Shown piece by piece: positions 24,818-33,349 of a stretch of DNA of 64,000 nt (within the stretch, counting starts at the first letter, position 1; the number at the start of each line of letters is the position of its first letter). This DNA comes from Aeromicrobium stalagmiti (GTDB taxonomy: Bacteria > Actinomycetota > Actinomycetes > Propionibacteriales > Nocardioidaceae). A program made the translations under genes and the position numbers. The notes beneath the pieces were generated by a model. The model saw nothing but the letters and a program-made list of their open reading frames with translations. It was not told the origin of the DNA and ran no database searches. The stretch spans positions 514,406-578,405 of the forward strand of contig NZ_JABSTZ010000001.1 in assembly GCF_013283745.1 (NCBI RefSeq), written 5' to 3'.

Positions 24818-25834
24818 GTGACCCAGACAATGACCCCCCCGAAGTCCCCAACGCCGCCACCGCCGCCGGGCGGCGGACCACGTGCGACCCTGGCGCGCCT
24901 CGACCAGTACCGCAACGTGCTCGTGCCGACCGTCGCCGTGATCGCCCTGGTGATCTACTTCCAGTCGCAGACCTCGTCGTTCGTCTCGGCCGACTCGGCG
25001 CAGAACATCCAGCGCCAGATGGCATTCCTGACCGTCGTTGCCCTGGCCGGCACGTTCGTGATCCTGATCGGCGGCATCGACCTCTCGGTCGCTGCCAACG
25101 CGACGCTCGCCGGGATCCTGATCGCGACGTGGATCGATGACTTCGGCGGACCGCTCGCCATAGCGATGGTCATCGCCGTCGGGGCGCTCGTCGGCCTGGT
25201 CAACGGCATCATCACCACGTGGCTCAAGGTGCCATCGTTCCTCGTGACGCTCGGCATGATGTCGATCCTCAACGGCATCTCCAACTCGATCTCCGACGGC
25301 GGCCCGGTGTCCTACCAGTCCACTCTGTTGCAGAAGCTCATCAACGACTCGACGATTCCCAACGTCCCGAATGGCGCGCTGATCGCGGTCGTGCTGACGG
25401 CCATCGCCACGGTCGTGGCGTTCGCCACCCCGTTCGGCCGTCACTTGTATGCCGTCGGTGGCAATGAGCGCGCCGCCGGGCTGAGCGGCGTGCGTGTTCG
25501 AGCGGTCAAGCTCGCGGTGTTCGCCCTGGCGGGTGCGGTCGCGGCGATCGCCGGCATCATCTTCACCGGCCAGGCCAGCACAGGTGTCCCGATGGGTGCC
25601 GATGCGAGCCTGCTCAACTCGATCGCTGCAATCGTCGTCGGTGGCACCGCGCTTTCCGGTGGGGTCGGCGGTCCGCACCGCACGCTCTTGGGTGCTCTCG
25701 TGATCGTGCTGCTGAGCTCGGGAATGGACATCACCTCGGTCGATCCCTACACACAGCTCATCGTGAAGGGCGCGGTCGTCATCGCGGCAGTCGCGCTCAC
25801 GATTGACCGGCGCCGATACGGAATGATCAAATGA
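24818..25834 (+). CDS. Sugar-type ABC importer permease (RbsC-like)
   Basis: 338 residues with a proline-rich cytoplasmic leader (PTPPPPPGGGP) and about nine membrane segments. Family blocks include ILIGGIDLSVAANATLAG, FGRHLYAVGGNERAA and IVVGGTALSGGVGG, the cytoplasmic coupling loop of RbsC-type permeases. The start is a GTG at 24818 with GAGGA just upstream; an ATG at 24830 is an alternative. Only one permease gene is present, so the channel is presumably a homodimer. The stop overlaps the first dehydrogenase (ATGA). Confidence 0.93.
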   Translation: MTQTMTPPKSPTPPPPPGGGPRATLARLDQYRNVLVPTVAVIALVIYFQSQTSSFVSADSAQNIQRQMAFLTVVALAGTFVILIGGIDLSVAANATLAGILIATWIDDFGGPLAIAMVIAVGALVGLVNGIITTWLKVPSFLVTLGMMSILNGISNSISDGGPVSYQSTLLQKLINDSTIPNVPNGALIAVVLTAIATVVAFATPFGRHLYAVGGNERAAGLSGVRVRAVKLAVFALAGAVAAIAGIIFTGQASTGVPMGADASLLNSIAAIVVGGTALSGGVGGPHRTLLGALVIVLLSSGMDITSVDPYTQLIVKGAVVIAAVALTIDRRRYGMIK

Positions 25835-26664
25835 CCGGCCGCATGCAGGGAAAAGTCGTCTTCGTCACTGGCGCCGCACGTGGACAGGGTCGCAGCCACG
25901 CGGTCCGCCTCGCGGAGGAGGGCGCCGACATCATCGCGATCGATCTCTGCGAGGACACCCCTGACGTCCCCTATCCGCTGGCGACCAAGGCGGACCTCGA
26001 CGAGACGGTTGACCAGGTCGAGGCGCTCGGTCGCCGCATTGTCGCAAGGGTCGCGGACGTGCGTGACTTCGATGCGATCGCCTCAGCGCTCAAGGACGGC
26101 GTCGACGAGCTCGACCGACTCGACGCCGTGGTCGCCAACGTCGGCATCAACAGTCCGGCCCCGGCCCACGAGATCACCGAGGAGCAATGGCACACCGTGA
26201 TCGACATCGATCTCGGCGGCACATGGCGCACTGCAAAGGCGGCCATCCCCTATCTCATCGACCAGGGGACAGGCGGCTCGATCGTGCTGACCAGCTCGGC
26301 GGCCGGCCTCAAGGGCTACGCCAACATCGCGCACTACACCGCTGCCAAGCACGCGATCAACGGCCTGATGAAGACCATGGCACAGGAGCTCGCCGAGCAC
26401 CACGTACGCGTCAACACCGTCAACCCGACCCAGGTCGACACCCCGATGATCATGAACGATCCGATGTACGCACTGTTCTGCCCGGAAGCCGAGCATCCGA
26501 CCCGCGAGGATTTTGCTCCGGTCTCGCTGGCCATGAACGCTCTTCCCATACCGTGGGTCGAGTCTCGGGACGTCAGCAACTCCGTGCTGTTCCTGCTCTC
26601 TGATGAGTCCAGGTACATCACCGGTGTCGCGCTGCCGGTGGATGCCGGCGTGCTCATCAAGTAG
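25831..26664 (+). CDS. Mycofactocin-coupled SDR dehydrogenase, copy 1
   Basis: 277-residue short-chain dehydrogenase. The N-terminal GAARGQGRSHAVRLAEEGAD block, a long insertion after the second strand and the ending YITGVALPVDAGVLIK are the signature of the mycofactocin-dependent SDR family (TIGR03971), in which NAD(H) stays bound and electrons go to the peptide cofactor mycofactocin. The catalytic Ser-Tyr-Lys is visible in TSSAAG and HYTAAKHA. Such enzymes oxidise secondary alcohols (carveol dehydrogenase is one). The ATG overlaps the permease stop. No mycofactocin biosynthesis genes lie in this window. Confidence 0.92.
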   Translation: MTGRMQGKVVFVTGAARGQGRSHAVRLAEEGADIIAIDLCEDTPDVPYPLATKADLDETVDQVEALGRRIVARVADVRDFDAIASALKDGVDELDRLDAVVANVGINSPAPAHEITEEQWHTVIDIDLGGTWRTAKAAIPYLIDQGTGGSIVLTSSAAGLKGYANIAHYTAAKHAINGLMKTMAQELAEHHVRVNTVNPTQVDTPMIMNDPMYALFCPEAEHPTREDFAPVSLAMNALPIPWVESRDVSNSVLFLLSDESRYITGVALPVDAGVLIK

Positions 26665-26711
26665 AACGACGCGGCCACACCTGTGGCCGTCCCATCCTGA
26701 GGAGGACGAAC

Positions 26712-27545
26712 ATGACAGGTCGAGTAGCAGGCAAGGTCGCATTCATCACGGGCGCCGCACGTGGACAGGGCCGCAGCCACGCGGTCCGGCTGGCCGAGGA
26801 GGGCGCCGACATCATCGCGGTCGATGCCCTCAAGGACATCGACACCGTGACGTACCCGATGGCCAGCGACGAAGACATGGCCGAGACGATCCGTCTGGTC
26901 GAGGCGACTGGGCGGCGCATCCACTCATCCCACGCTGACGTACGCGACTTCGAGTCGTTGCGGATCGCGCTCGACGCAGGTGTCGAGCAGCTCGGTCACG
27001 TCGACATCGTGTCGGCCAACGCCGGCATCTTGTCGTTCGGCTCGGCCGAGGAACTCTCGGAGGAGACCTGGGCGCAGATGATCGACATCAACCTGAGCGG
27101 CGTCTGGCGCACTGCGAAGGCGGCAATCCCTCACCTGATCCGTCAGGGCACCGGCGGGTCGATCATCCTGACAGCGTCTGTGGCCGGCCTTCGCTCGTAT
27201 GCCGGGGTTGGTCACTATGTCGCCGCCAAGCACGGCGTCGTGGGGCTGATGAAGACGCTGGCGCAGGAGCTCGCCGAGCACCATGTCCGCGTGAACACCG
27301 TCAACCCGACCCAGGTCGATACCCCGATGGTGCAGCACGACGACATGTACAAGCTGTTCAGCCCGGACGTGGAGAACCCCACCAAGGACGACTTTGCTCG
27401 GGCGTCCGGTGAGACGATCCTCTACCCGGTCCCGTGGGTCGAGTCGATCGACGTCAGCAACGCCGTGCTGTTCCTCGCTTCGGAGGAGTCGCGCTACATC
27501 ACCGGAGTCGCGCTGCCGATCGACGGCGGCGCCTTGATCAAGTAG
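26712..27545 (+). CDS. Mycofactocin-coupled SDR dehydrogenase, copy 2
   Basis: 277 residues, closely similar to copy 1 and same length, so a tandem duplicate. It keeps GAARGQGRSHAVRLAEEGAD, a catalytic Ser in TASVAG and Tyr-Lys in HYVAAKHG, and ends YITGVALPIDGGALIK. Differences cluster in the substrate loop (GPS-free YKLFSPDVENPTKDDF versus YALFCPEAEHPTREDF), suggesting that the two act on related alcohols or consecutive steps. A GAGGAGG ribosome site is present, with a 47-bp gap from copy 1. It is the last gene of the rightward operon. Confidence 0.92.
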   Translation: MTGRVAGKVAFITGAARGQGRSHAVRLAEEGADIIAVDALKDIDTVTYPMASDEDMAETIRLVEATGRRIHSSHADVRDFESLRIALDAGVEQLGHVDIVSANAGILSFGSAEELSEETWAQMIDINLSGVWRTAKAAIPHLIRQGTGGSIILTASVAGLRSYAGVGHYVAAKHGVVGLMKTLAQELAEHHVRVNTVNPTQVDTPMVQHDDMYKLFSPDVENPTKDDFARASGETILYPVPWVESIDVSNAVLFLASEESRYITGVALPIDGGALIK

Positions 27546-27560
27546 CGACCCATCCTCCGA

Positions 27561-27611
27561 CAGCCCACGCCAAGCAGACTCACCAGACCGCTTCATGCTC
27601 GGCGTGGGCTG
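27561..27611. terminator. Stem-loop ending the rightward catabolic operon
   Basis: CAGCCCACGCC (27561-27571) pairs perfectly with GGCGTGGGCTG (27601-27611). Inside the loop AAGC (27572) and GCTT (27590) could extend the structure. There is no T-run. It sits 16 bp after the second SDR and before the convergent desaturase gene, so it is a likely terminator. Confidence 0.65.
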
Positions 27612-27713
27612 CCGCCGTCTCTGCGCATCATGGGCTGATCCCCAGCCTGATCGGGGAGGCCCTGTTCGTAGATGAAGCACTCGTTCGCGGCGCAGCGAGC
27701 CCACCGCGAACGT

Positions 27714-28799
27714 CTAGGCTGCGGGCGCTCTCAGCTGGGCGGCGAGGGGGCAGTCGAAGGGATCGCGGGCGCGAAGGCCGACGTTGTTGAGGTAGTCGAC
27801 GACGATCGCATAGGAGTGGAAGAGCCCGACCTCCATGTAGTCGATGCCCTCCGCCTCGCAGTGCGCCTTGACCAGCGGCTGGGCCCTGCGCAAGTTGCAC
27901 CGAGGCATGTTGGGAAAGAGGTGGTGCTCGATCTGGTAGTTGAGCCCACCCATCGCCCAGTCGACGAGCGGGTTGCCCTTGACGTTGCGCGACACCATGA
28001 CCTGGCGGCGCAGAAAGTCGAGCTTCATCTCCGGCGGGATGATCGGCATGCCCTTGTGCGCCGGCGCGAACGAGGCACCGAGGCAGAACCCGAACACCGC
28101 CATCTGCACGGCGAAGAAGGCCGCAGCCTTGCCGAGCGGCAGGAACGTCAGGAGGATCGCGACGTAGGCGGTCAGCCGCGTGACGACGAGAAACAGCTCG
28201 ACCCGGCGCCACGGCTGGTTGGACGTCTTGTCGCGCGCGGCCCGGATGCTCTCGGCGTGCAGGTTGAGGCCCTCGAGCGTCAGCAGCGGGAAGAACAGCC
28301 AGCCCTGGCGCTTGACGAACCAGCCGGCGAAGCCGGTCGTGCGCTGGGCGACGATGCCCGGCGTGAACGCGATGGCACCAGGGCCGATGTCGGGGTCGTA
28401 GCCCTCGAGGTTGGGACCCTTGTGGTGCATGTTGTGCTTGGCCCGCCACCAGGCGAAGCTCAGCCCGGCGAACGCCCCGGCGAGGATGCGGGCGGTCCAG
28501 GAGTTCCACTTGGCCGACGTGAACATCTGGCGGTGGGCCGCGTCGTGGCCGAGGAAGCCGAACTGCGTCACGATGACGCCCAGCGCGGCAGCGAGGATCA
28601 GCTGGAACCACGAGTTGCCCAGCAGGAAGAAGCCGACCCAGATCGCGAAGAACGCCGTGACGTGGACGCCGATCTGCAGCCAGTAGTAGACGTGCTTGCG
28701 CTCGAGGAGACCCTCGTCGCGCACGGCCTTCATGAGGTCGGAGTAGCGGCTCACGTAACGCTCGTTCGGAGCCTGATCGAGCCGAAGTTCCTGGGTCAT
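27714..28799 (-). CDS. Membrane fatty-acid/acyl-CoA desaturase (di-iron, front-end type)
   Basis: 361 residues with the three histidine boxes of membrane desaturases: HDAAH, HNMHH and QIEHHLFP. The third box has Gln in place of the first His, a feature of front-end (delta-5/6-like) desaturases, but no cytochrome b5 domain is fused, so an external electron donor is needed. Four or more membrane helices separate the boxes. It probably introduces a double bond into long acyl-CoA for membrane fluidity or polyunsaturated lipid synthesis. Confidence 0.92.
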   Translation of the reverse strand: MTQELRLDQAPNERYVSRYSDLMKAVRDEGLLERKHVYYWLQIGVHVTAFFAIWVGFFLLGNSWFQLILAAALGVIVTQFGFLGHDAAHRQMFTSAKWNSWTARILAGAFAGLSFAWWRAKHNMHHKGPNLEGYDPDIGPGAIAFTPGIVAQRTTGFAGWFVKRQGWLFFPLLTLEGLNLHAESIRAARDKTSNQPWRRVELFLVVTRLTAYVAILLTFLPLGKAAAFFAVQMAVFGFCLGASFAPAHKGMPIIPPEMKLDFLRRQVMVSRNVKGNPLVDWAMGGLNYQIEHHLFPNMPRCNLRRAQPLVKAHCEAEGIDYMEVGLFHSYAIVVDYLNNVGLRARDPFDCPLAAQLRAPAA

Positions 28800-28939
28800 G
28801 TGCGGCCCCTTCCGGGCTGCTCGATCACGTGCCGCCCACGGCTGGCCGCCGCTGACTGGCTACGTCTCACCATCGTGGCACGACTTTGTGTCATGCACAG
28901 GTCGGGGACCTGTGAACTTGGCGAGAACAGCCGCAGGCG

Positions 28940-31900
28940 TCAGCCGAGCACGAGCAGCAGGTCGCCGCCCTCGGCCTGGCGGGTGCTGCCGATGACCAGA
29001 CGCGCCACGGTCCCGGCGTTCGCGGTCGTGATCGCGGCCTCCATCTTCATGGCCTCGATCGTCGCGACGGTCTGGCCGGCCTCGACGCGGTCGCCCTCGG
29101 CGACGAGGGCGTGCACGACGCCCGCGAACGGGACGGCGACGTGCTGAGGGTTGCCGCCGTCGGCCTTCTCAGCGCTGGTCGCCGTGGAGCTGACCGACCG
29201 GTCACGCACCTCGGTCGGGCGGAGCTGGCCGTTGATGGTGCCGAGCACGTTGCGGATGCCGCGCTCGTCGGCGTCACCGATCGCCTCCACGCCGAACAGC
29301 AGCAGGTTGCCCTCGGACACCTCGACCTCGGTCTCGGTGCCAGCCTGCAGGCCGTAGAGGAATGCCTCGGTCGGCACCGTCGACAGGTCGCCGAACTCGG
29401 CACGGGCGGCGTCGAAGTCGCCCGTCGGTCCGGGGAACAGCAGGCGGTTCAGGGTGTGGCGGCGGACGGTGCCGGGTGTGGCGAGACCAGCACGGTCGGC
29501 GTCGGTGAGGTCGGTGACGCGCGGCTTGGTGTCGCGGCCCTGCAGCGCCTTGGTGCGGAACGGCTCGGGCCAGCCGCCCGGCGGGTCGCCCAGCTCGCCG
29601 GACAGGAACCCGATGACGGACTCGGGGATGTCGAACGAGGCCGGGTCGTCGGCGAACGCCTCGGGGTCGGCTCCGACCGCGACGAGGTGCAGCGCGAGGT
29701 CGCCCACGACCTTGGACGACGGCGTCACCTTCACGACGTTGCCGAGGATGTCGTTGGCCGCGGCGTACATGTCCTCGATCTGCTCGAACTTCTCGCCCAG
29801 GCCCAGCGCGATCGCCTGCTGGCGCAGGTTGGACAGCTGACCGCCGGGGATCTCGTGCCGGTAGACCCGGCCCGTCGGCGCGGGCAGCCCCGACTCGAAC
29901 GGGGCATACAGCCGCCTCGTGGCCTCCCAGTACGGCTCGAGCGCGTTGACCGCGTCGATGTCCAGACCCGTGGTCCGCTCGGAGTGGTTGGTCGCGGCGA
30001 CCAGCGCCGACATCGGCGGCTGTGAGGTCGTGCCGGCCAGGGCAGCCGACGCGGCGTCGACCGCGTCGACCCCGGCGTCGATCGCGGCGATGAGCGTCGC
30101 GAGCTGGCCGCCGGGGGTGTCGTGGGTGTGCAGGTGGACCGGCAGGTCGAACCGTTCACGCAGCGCACGCACGAGCGTCCGGGCTGCGGGCGCGCGCAGC
30201 AGGCCGGCCATGTCCTTGATCGCGAGCACGTGCGCGCCGGCGTCGACGATCCGGTCGGCGAGCCGAAGGTAGTAGTCGAGCGTGTAGAGCGTCTCGTCCG
30301 GGTCGTGCAGGTCGCCGGTGTAGCAGAGCGCGACCTCCGCAACGGCCGTGCCAGTCGCCCGGACGGCCTCGATCGCCGGCCGCATCTGGTCGACGTCGTT
30401 GAGGGCGTCGAAGACCCGGAAGATGTCGATGCCCGTCGCGGCGGCCTCGGCGACGAACGCGTCGGTCACCTCGGTCGGGTAGGGCGTGTAGCCGACGGTG
30501 TTGCGTCCGCGCAGCAGCATCTGCAGGCAGACGTTGGGAGCCGCCTCGCGCATCGCGGCGAGCCGCTCCCACGGGTCCTCCTTCAGGAACCGCAGCGCCA
30601 CGTCGTACGTCGCACCACCCCACGCCTCGATGCTCAGCAGCTGCGGAGTCATCCGCGCGACGTAGGGAGCAACCTGCACCAGGTCACGGGTCCGGACCCG
30701 CGTCGCGAGCAGCGACTGGTGCGCGTCACGGAACGTCGTGTCCGTGACGCCGACGGTGTCGCGCTGGCGCAGGGCAGCGGCGAAGCCCTCCGGACCGAGC
30801 TCGGCGAGCAGCTGGCGCGAGCCGTCCGGCGGGGCCACCGAGAGGTCGAGCCGAGGCAGCTTCGCGGCCGGGTCGACGCTGGTCGGCGACGTCCCATGCG
30901 GCTTGTTGACCGTGACGTCGGCCAGCCACGACAAGATCTTGCCGGCCGGGTCGGAGGCTCCGTGCGCGTCCAGCAGGCCGGGGTGCTCCTCGATGAACGA
31001 CGTCGTGACCCGGCCGGCCCGGAAGTCGGGGTCGGCCAGGAGCCCCTTGAGGAACCCGATGTTGGTCGAGACGCCGCCGATGTGGAACTCGTCGAGCGCC
31101 CGCTGCGCGCGGGTCACGGCGGCCTCGAAGTCACGCCCGCGACAGGTCAGCTTGGAGAGCATCGAGTCGAAGTGGGGGCTGACGACCGCGCCCGTGAACG
31201 CCGTGCCTCCGTCGAGCCGCACGCCCGGACCGCCCGGCGACCGGTAGGACGTGATGGTGCCGGTGTCGGGCCGGAAGCCGTTGGCGGGGTCCTCGGTCGT
31301 GATGCGGCACTGCAGCGCGAAGCCGCGCGCCTTGATCGCCTGCTGGTCGGCGAGGTCGAGGTCGGCCAGCGTCTCGCCCGCGGCGATGCGCATCTGCGCC
31401 TGCACGAGGTCGACGTTGGTGACCTCCTCGGTCACGGTGTGCTCGACCTGGATGCGGGGGTTCATCTCGATGAAGACGTAGCGACCGTCCGCACCGAGCA
31501 GGAACTCGACCGTGCCGGCACACGAGTAGCCGATCGCCTCGGCGAACCTGACGGCGTCGGCGCACATCGCCTTGCGGGTGTCACGGTCGAGGTGGGGCGC
31601 CGGCGCGATCTCGACGACCTTCTGGTGGCGCCGCTGCACCGAGCAGTCGCGCTCCCGCAGGTGCACGACGTTGCCCTGCTGGTCGGCCAGGATCTGCACC
31701 TCGATGTGCCGGGCGTCGACCACGGCCTCCTCGATGAAGCACGTCGGGTCGCCGAACGCGCCGTCGGCCTCGCGCATCGCGGCCTCGATCGACTCGCGCA
31801 GCCGAGCGGGGTCGTCGACCTTGCGCATGCCCCGACCGCCGCCGCCCGCGACGGCCTTGACGAACAACGGATAGGTCAGCACGTCCGCGTTCGCCATGAG

Positions 31901-32329
31901 CTCGTCGACATCGGTCGAGGGCTCCACCGACTTCAGCGTCGGGACACCCGCGGCCTTGGCGGCCGCGATGGCGGTGGCCTTGTTGCCCGTCAGCTCGAGG
32001 ACGTCCTTGGGCGGGCCGATGAACGTGATGCCGGCCCGCTCGCACGCCTCGGCAAGATCGGGGTTCTCCGACAGGAAGCCATATCCGGGATAGACCGCGT
32101 CAGCCCCGGCCGCGACGGCAGCACCGACGACCGCCTCGGGGTCGAGGTAGGCCCGCACCGGGTGGCCCCGCTCGCCGATCTCGTACGCCTCGTCGGCCCG
32201 CACCCGGTGCTCGGAGCCACGGTCCTCGTAGGGGAACACCGCGACCGTCGAGATCCCCAGCTCATGGGCGGCGCGAATGGCGCGGATCGCGATCTCTCCG
32301 CGGTTGGCGACCAGAATCTTCTGGAACAA
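28940..32329 (-). CDS. pyc: Pyruvate carboxylase
   Basis: 1129-residue single-chain biotin enzyme making oxaloacetate from pyruvate and bicarbonate, an anaplerotic step. Domains in order: biotin carboxylase (about 1-450, starting FQKILVANRGEIAIRAIRAA, ATP loop KAVAGGGGRGMR, EMNPRIQVEHTVTE), carboxyltransferase of the HMGL type (about 525-800, DTTFRDAHQSLLATR and HLHTHDTPGG), PYC/oxaloacetate domain, and a C-terminal biotinyl domain with the modified lysine in EAMKMEA near residue 1094. The length matches the family. Flanked by non-coding gaps on both sides, it is probably monocistronic. Confidence 0.97.
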   Translation of the reverse strand: MFQKILVANRGEIAIRAIRAAHELGISTVAVFPYEDRGSEHRVRADEAYEIGERGHPVRAYLDPEAVVGAAVAAGADAVYPGYGFLSENPDLAEACERAGITFIGPPKDVLELTGNKATAIAAAKAAGVPTLKSVEPSTDVDELMANADVLTYPLFVKAVAGGGGRGMRKVDDPARLRESIEAAMREADGAFGDPTCFIEEAVVDARHIEVQILADQQGNVVHLRERDCSVQRRHQKVVEIAPAPHLDRDTRKAMCADAVRFAEAIGYSCAGTVEFLLGADGRYVFIEMNPRIQVEHTVTEEVTNVDLVQAQMRIAAGETLADLDLADQQAIKARGFALQCRITTEDPANGFRPDTGTITSYRSPGGPGVRLDGGTAFTGAVVSPHFDSMLSKLTCRGRDFEAAVTRAQRALDEFHIGGVSTNIGFLKGLLADPDFRAGRVTTSFIEEHPGLLDAHGASDPAGKILSWLADVTVNKPHGTSPTSVDPAAKLPRLDLSVAPPDGSRQLLAELGPEGFAAALRQRDTVGVTDTTFRDAHQSLLATRVRTRDLVQVAPYVARMTPQLLSIEAWGGATYDVALRFLKEDPWERLAAMREAAPNVCLQMLLRGRNTVGYTPYPTEVTDAFVAEAAATGIDIFRVFDALNDVDQMRPAIEAVRATGTAVAEVALCYTGDLHDPDETLYTLDYYLRLADRIVDAGAHVLAIKDMAGLLRAPAARTLVRALRERFDLPVHLHTHDTPGGQLATLIAAIDAGVDAVDAASAALAGTTSQPPMSALVAATNHSERTTGLDIDAVNALEPYWEATRRLYAPFESGLPAPTGRVYRHEIPGGQLSNLRQQAIALGLGEKFEQIEDMYAAANDILGNVVKVTPSSKVVGDLALHLVAVGADPEAFADDPASFDIPESVIGFLSGELGDPPGGWPEPFRTKALQGRDTKPRVTDLTDADRAGLATPGTVRRHTLNRLLFPGPTGDFDAARAEFGDLSTVPTEAFLYGLQAGTETEVEVSEGNLLLFGVEAIGDADERGIRNVLGTINGQLRPTEVRDRSVSSTATSAEKADGGNPQHVAVPFAGVVHALVAEGDRVEAGQTVATIEAMKMEAAITTANAGTVARLVIGSTRQAEGGDLLLVLG

Positions 32330-32458
32330 CGGGACCGTCCTTCGGGAAGGGTCTTGCTCAGAGGGCTCGAGCCCTCAACCTATCCACCCCCGGTCGCACC
32401 GCGATTGCGAGGGGACCCTCATGTTCTCGGGTCGTCCCGCGGCGGCTCGGCGCCGGGC

Positions 32459-33349
32459 TCAGCGGACGAGCCGGAGGCGCTGCGCTGCGCGCCGGACCGT
32501 GAGGCGCTGCCCGAAAGACAATGACAACGCGTCGGCCTCGATGCCGTCCCCGAAGCACACGAGCAGGTCCGACTCCACCGTCACGACCAAGGCCTGCCCG
32601 TCGGCGATCAGGCCCTCGGTGCAGGTGGTGCCGGTCGCCGGCGACGGCCATGCCTCGCGGACGAACCAGCACAGCTCGGCGCTGGTCGGTCCCGGCAGCT
32701 CCAGCACGCTGCGCCGCTCCTGCCAGCTCGACCGGAGCCAGCCGGTCGCCCCGGTCCCGGTGCCCGCGAGGATGCCGGACGACGAGTGCCGCTCCACCCG
32801 CTGCCCTGCCTGGACGACATAGCGGGCGGACTGGTGGCTCGGATGACCGATGAAGACCTCGTTGAGCGCCCGCAGGACCTGGCCGTCGTCCGTCACCGCC
32901 TCCACCATCGTGCGTTCCTCGAGCGGTGCCGACCCGCGGGCGTACGCGTCGAGCACCGGCGCCACCGCGTCCGGCGGGTGCGTGACCAGGATGCCGGGGT
33001 TCCAGGCCGGCTCGGGGTTGACGCCAACGACCGGCTGGGCGGAGAGATACTTGGCGACGTTCGCCACGAGCCCGTCCTGCCCCACGGCGATGACGAGGTC
33101 CTCGGGGCCGAACACGAACCGGTCGAGCTCGGACCGCTCCACCTCGGTGCGTCGCCAGTCGACGGGGATCGCGGCCGACGTGGCCGATCGCGCCGCCTCC
33201 AGCGCAGCGTGACGCTGCTCGACGTCGGCGATGTCACGGCCCCGCGACGCCAGCACGAACTCGGCCTGGCGGTGGGTGCCGTGGCGGGCGACCAGGTCGT
33301 CGTACTCCGATCGTCGGTGGACGACGACGGCTCGGGGCCGCAGGCTCAC
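32459..33349 (-). CDS. NAD kinase-like protein with altered GGDG motif
   Basis: 296 residues. Parts of the ATP-NAD kinase/diacylglycerol kinase fold are recognisable: VIAVGQDGLVAN at about 87-97 stands where NAD kinases have GGDGT, VVGVNPEP follows where GVN is conserved, ALNEVFIG carries the NE pair, and GTGTGATGW resembles the substrate loop TGST. The second Gly of the GGDG motif is Gln and the following Thr is Leu, so activity is uncertain. Its GTG overlaps the stop of the SPFH gene (GTGA), so the two are translated together. It may be a divergent kinase or a nucleotide-binding regulator. Confidence 0.75.
   Translation of the reverse strand: MSLRPRAVVVHRRSEYDDLVARHGTHRQAEFVLASRGRDIADVEQRHAALEAARSATSAAIPVDWRRTEVERSELDRFVFGPEDLVIAVGQDGLVANVAKYLSAQPVVGVNPEPAWNPGILVTHPPDAVAPVLDAYARGSAPLEERTMVEAVTDDGQVLRALNEVFIGHPSHQSARYVVQAGQRVERHSSSGILAGTGTGATGWLRSSWQERRSVLELPGPTSAELCWFVREAWPSPATGTTCTEGLIADGQALVVTVESDLLVCFGDGIEADALSLSFGQRLTVRRAAQRLRLVR

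Noticed and set aside
21981..25834. Ribose uptake system
   Set aside because: The importer family is ribose-type, but no ribokinase or pentose gene is nearby, and the coupled genes are SDRs, a hydrolase, E1 and a CoA ligase; a sugar name would over-claim.
30122..32524. 800-codon plus-strand ORF opposite pyruvate carboxylase
   Set aside because: Antisense shadow produced by the high-GC third positions of pyc; the product is Arg/Gly/Val-rich without any recognisable domain.
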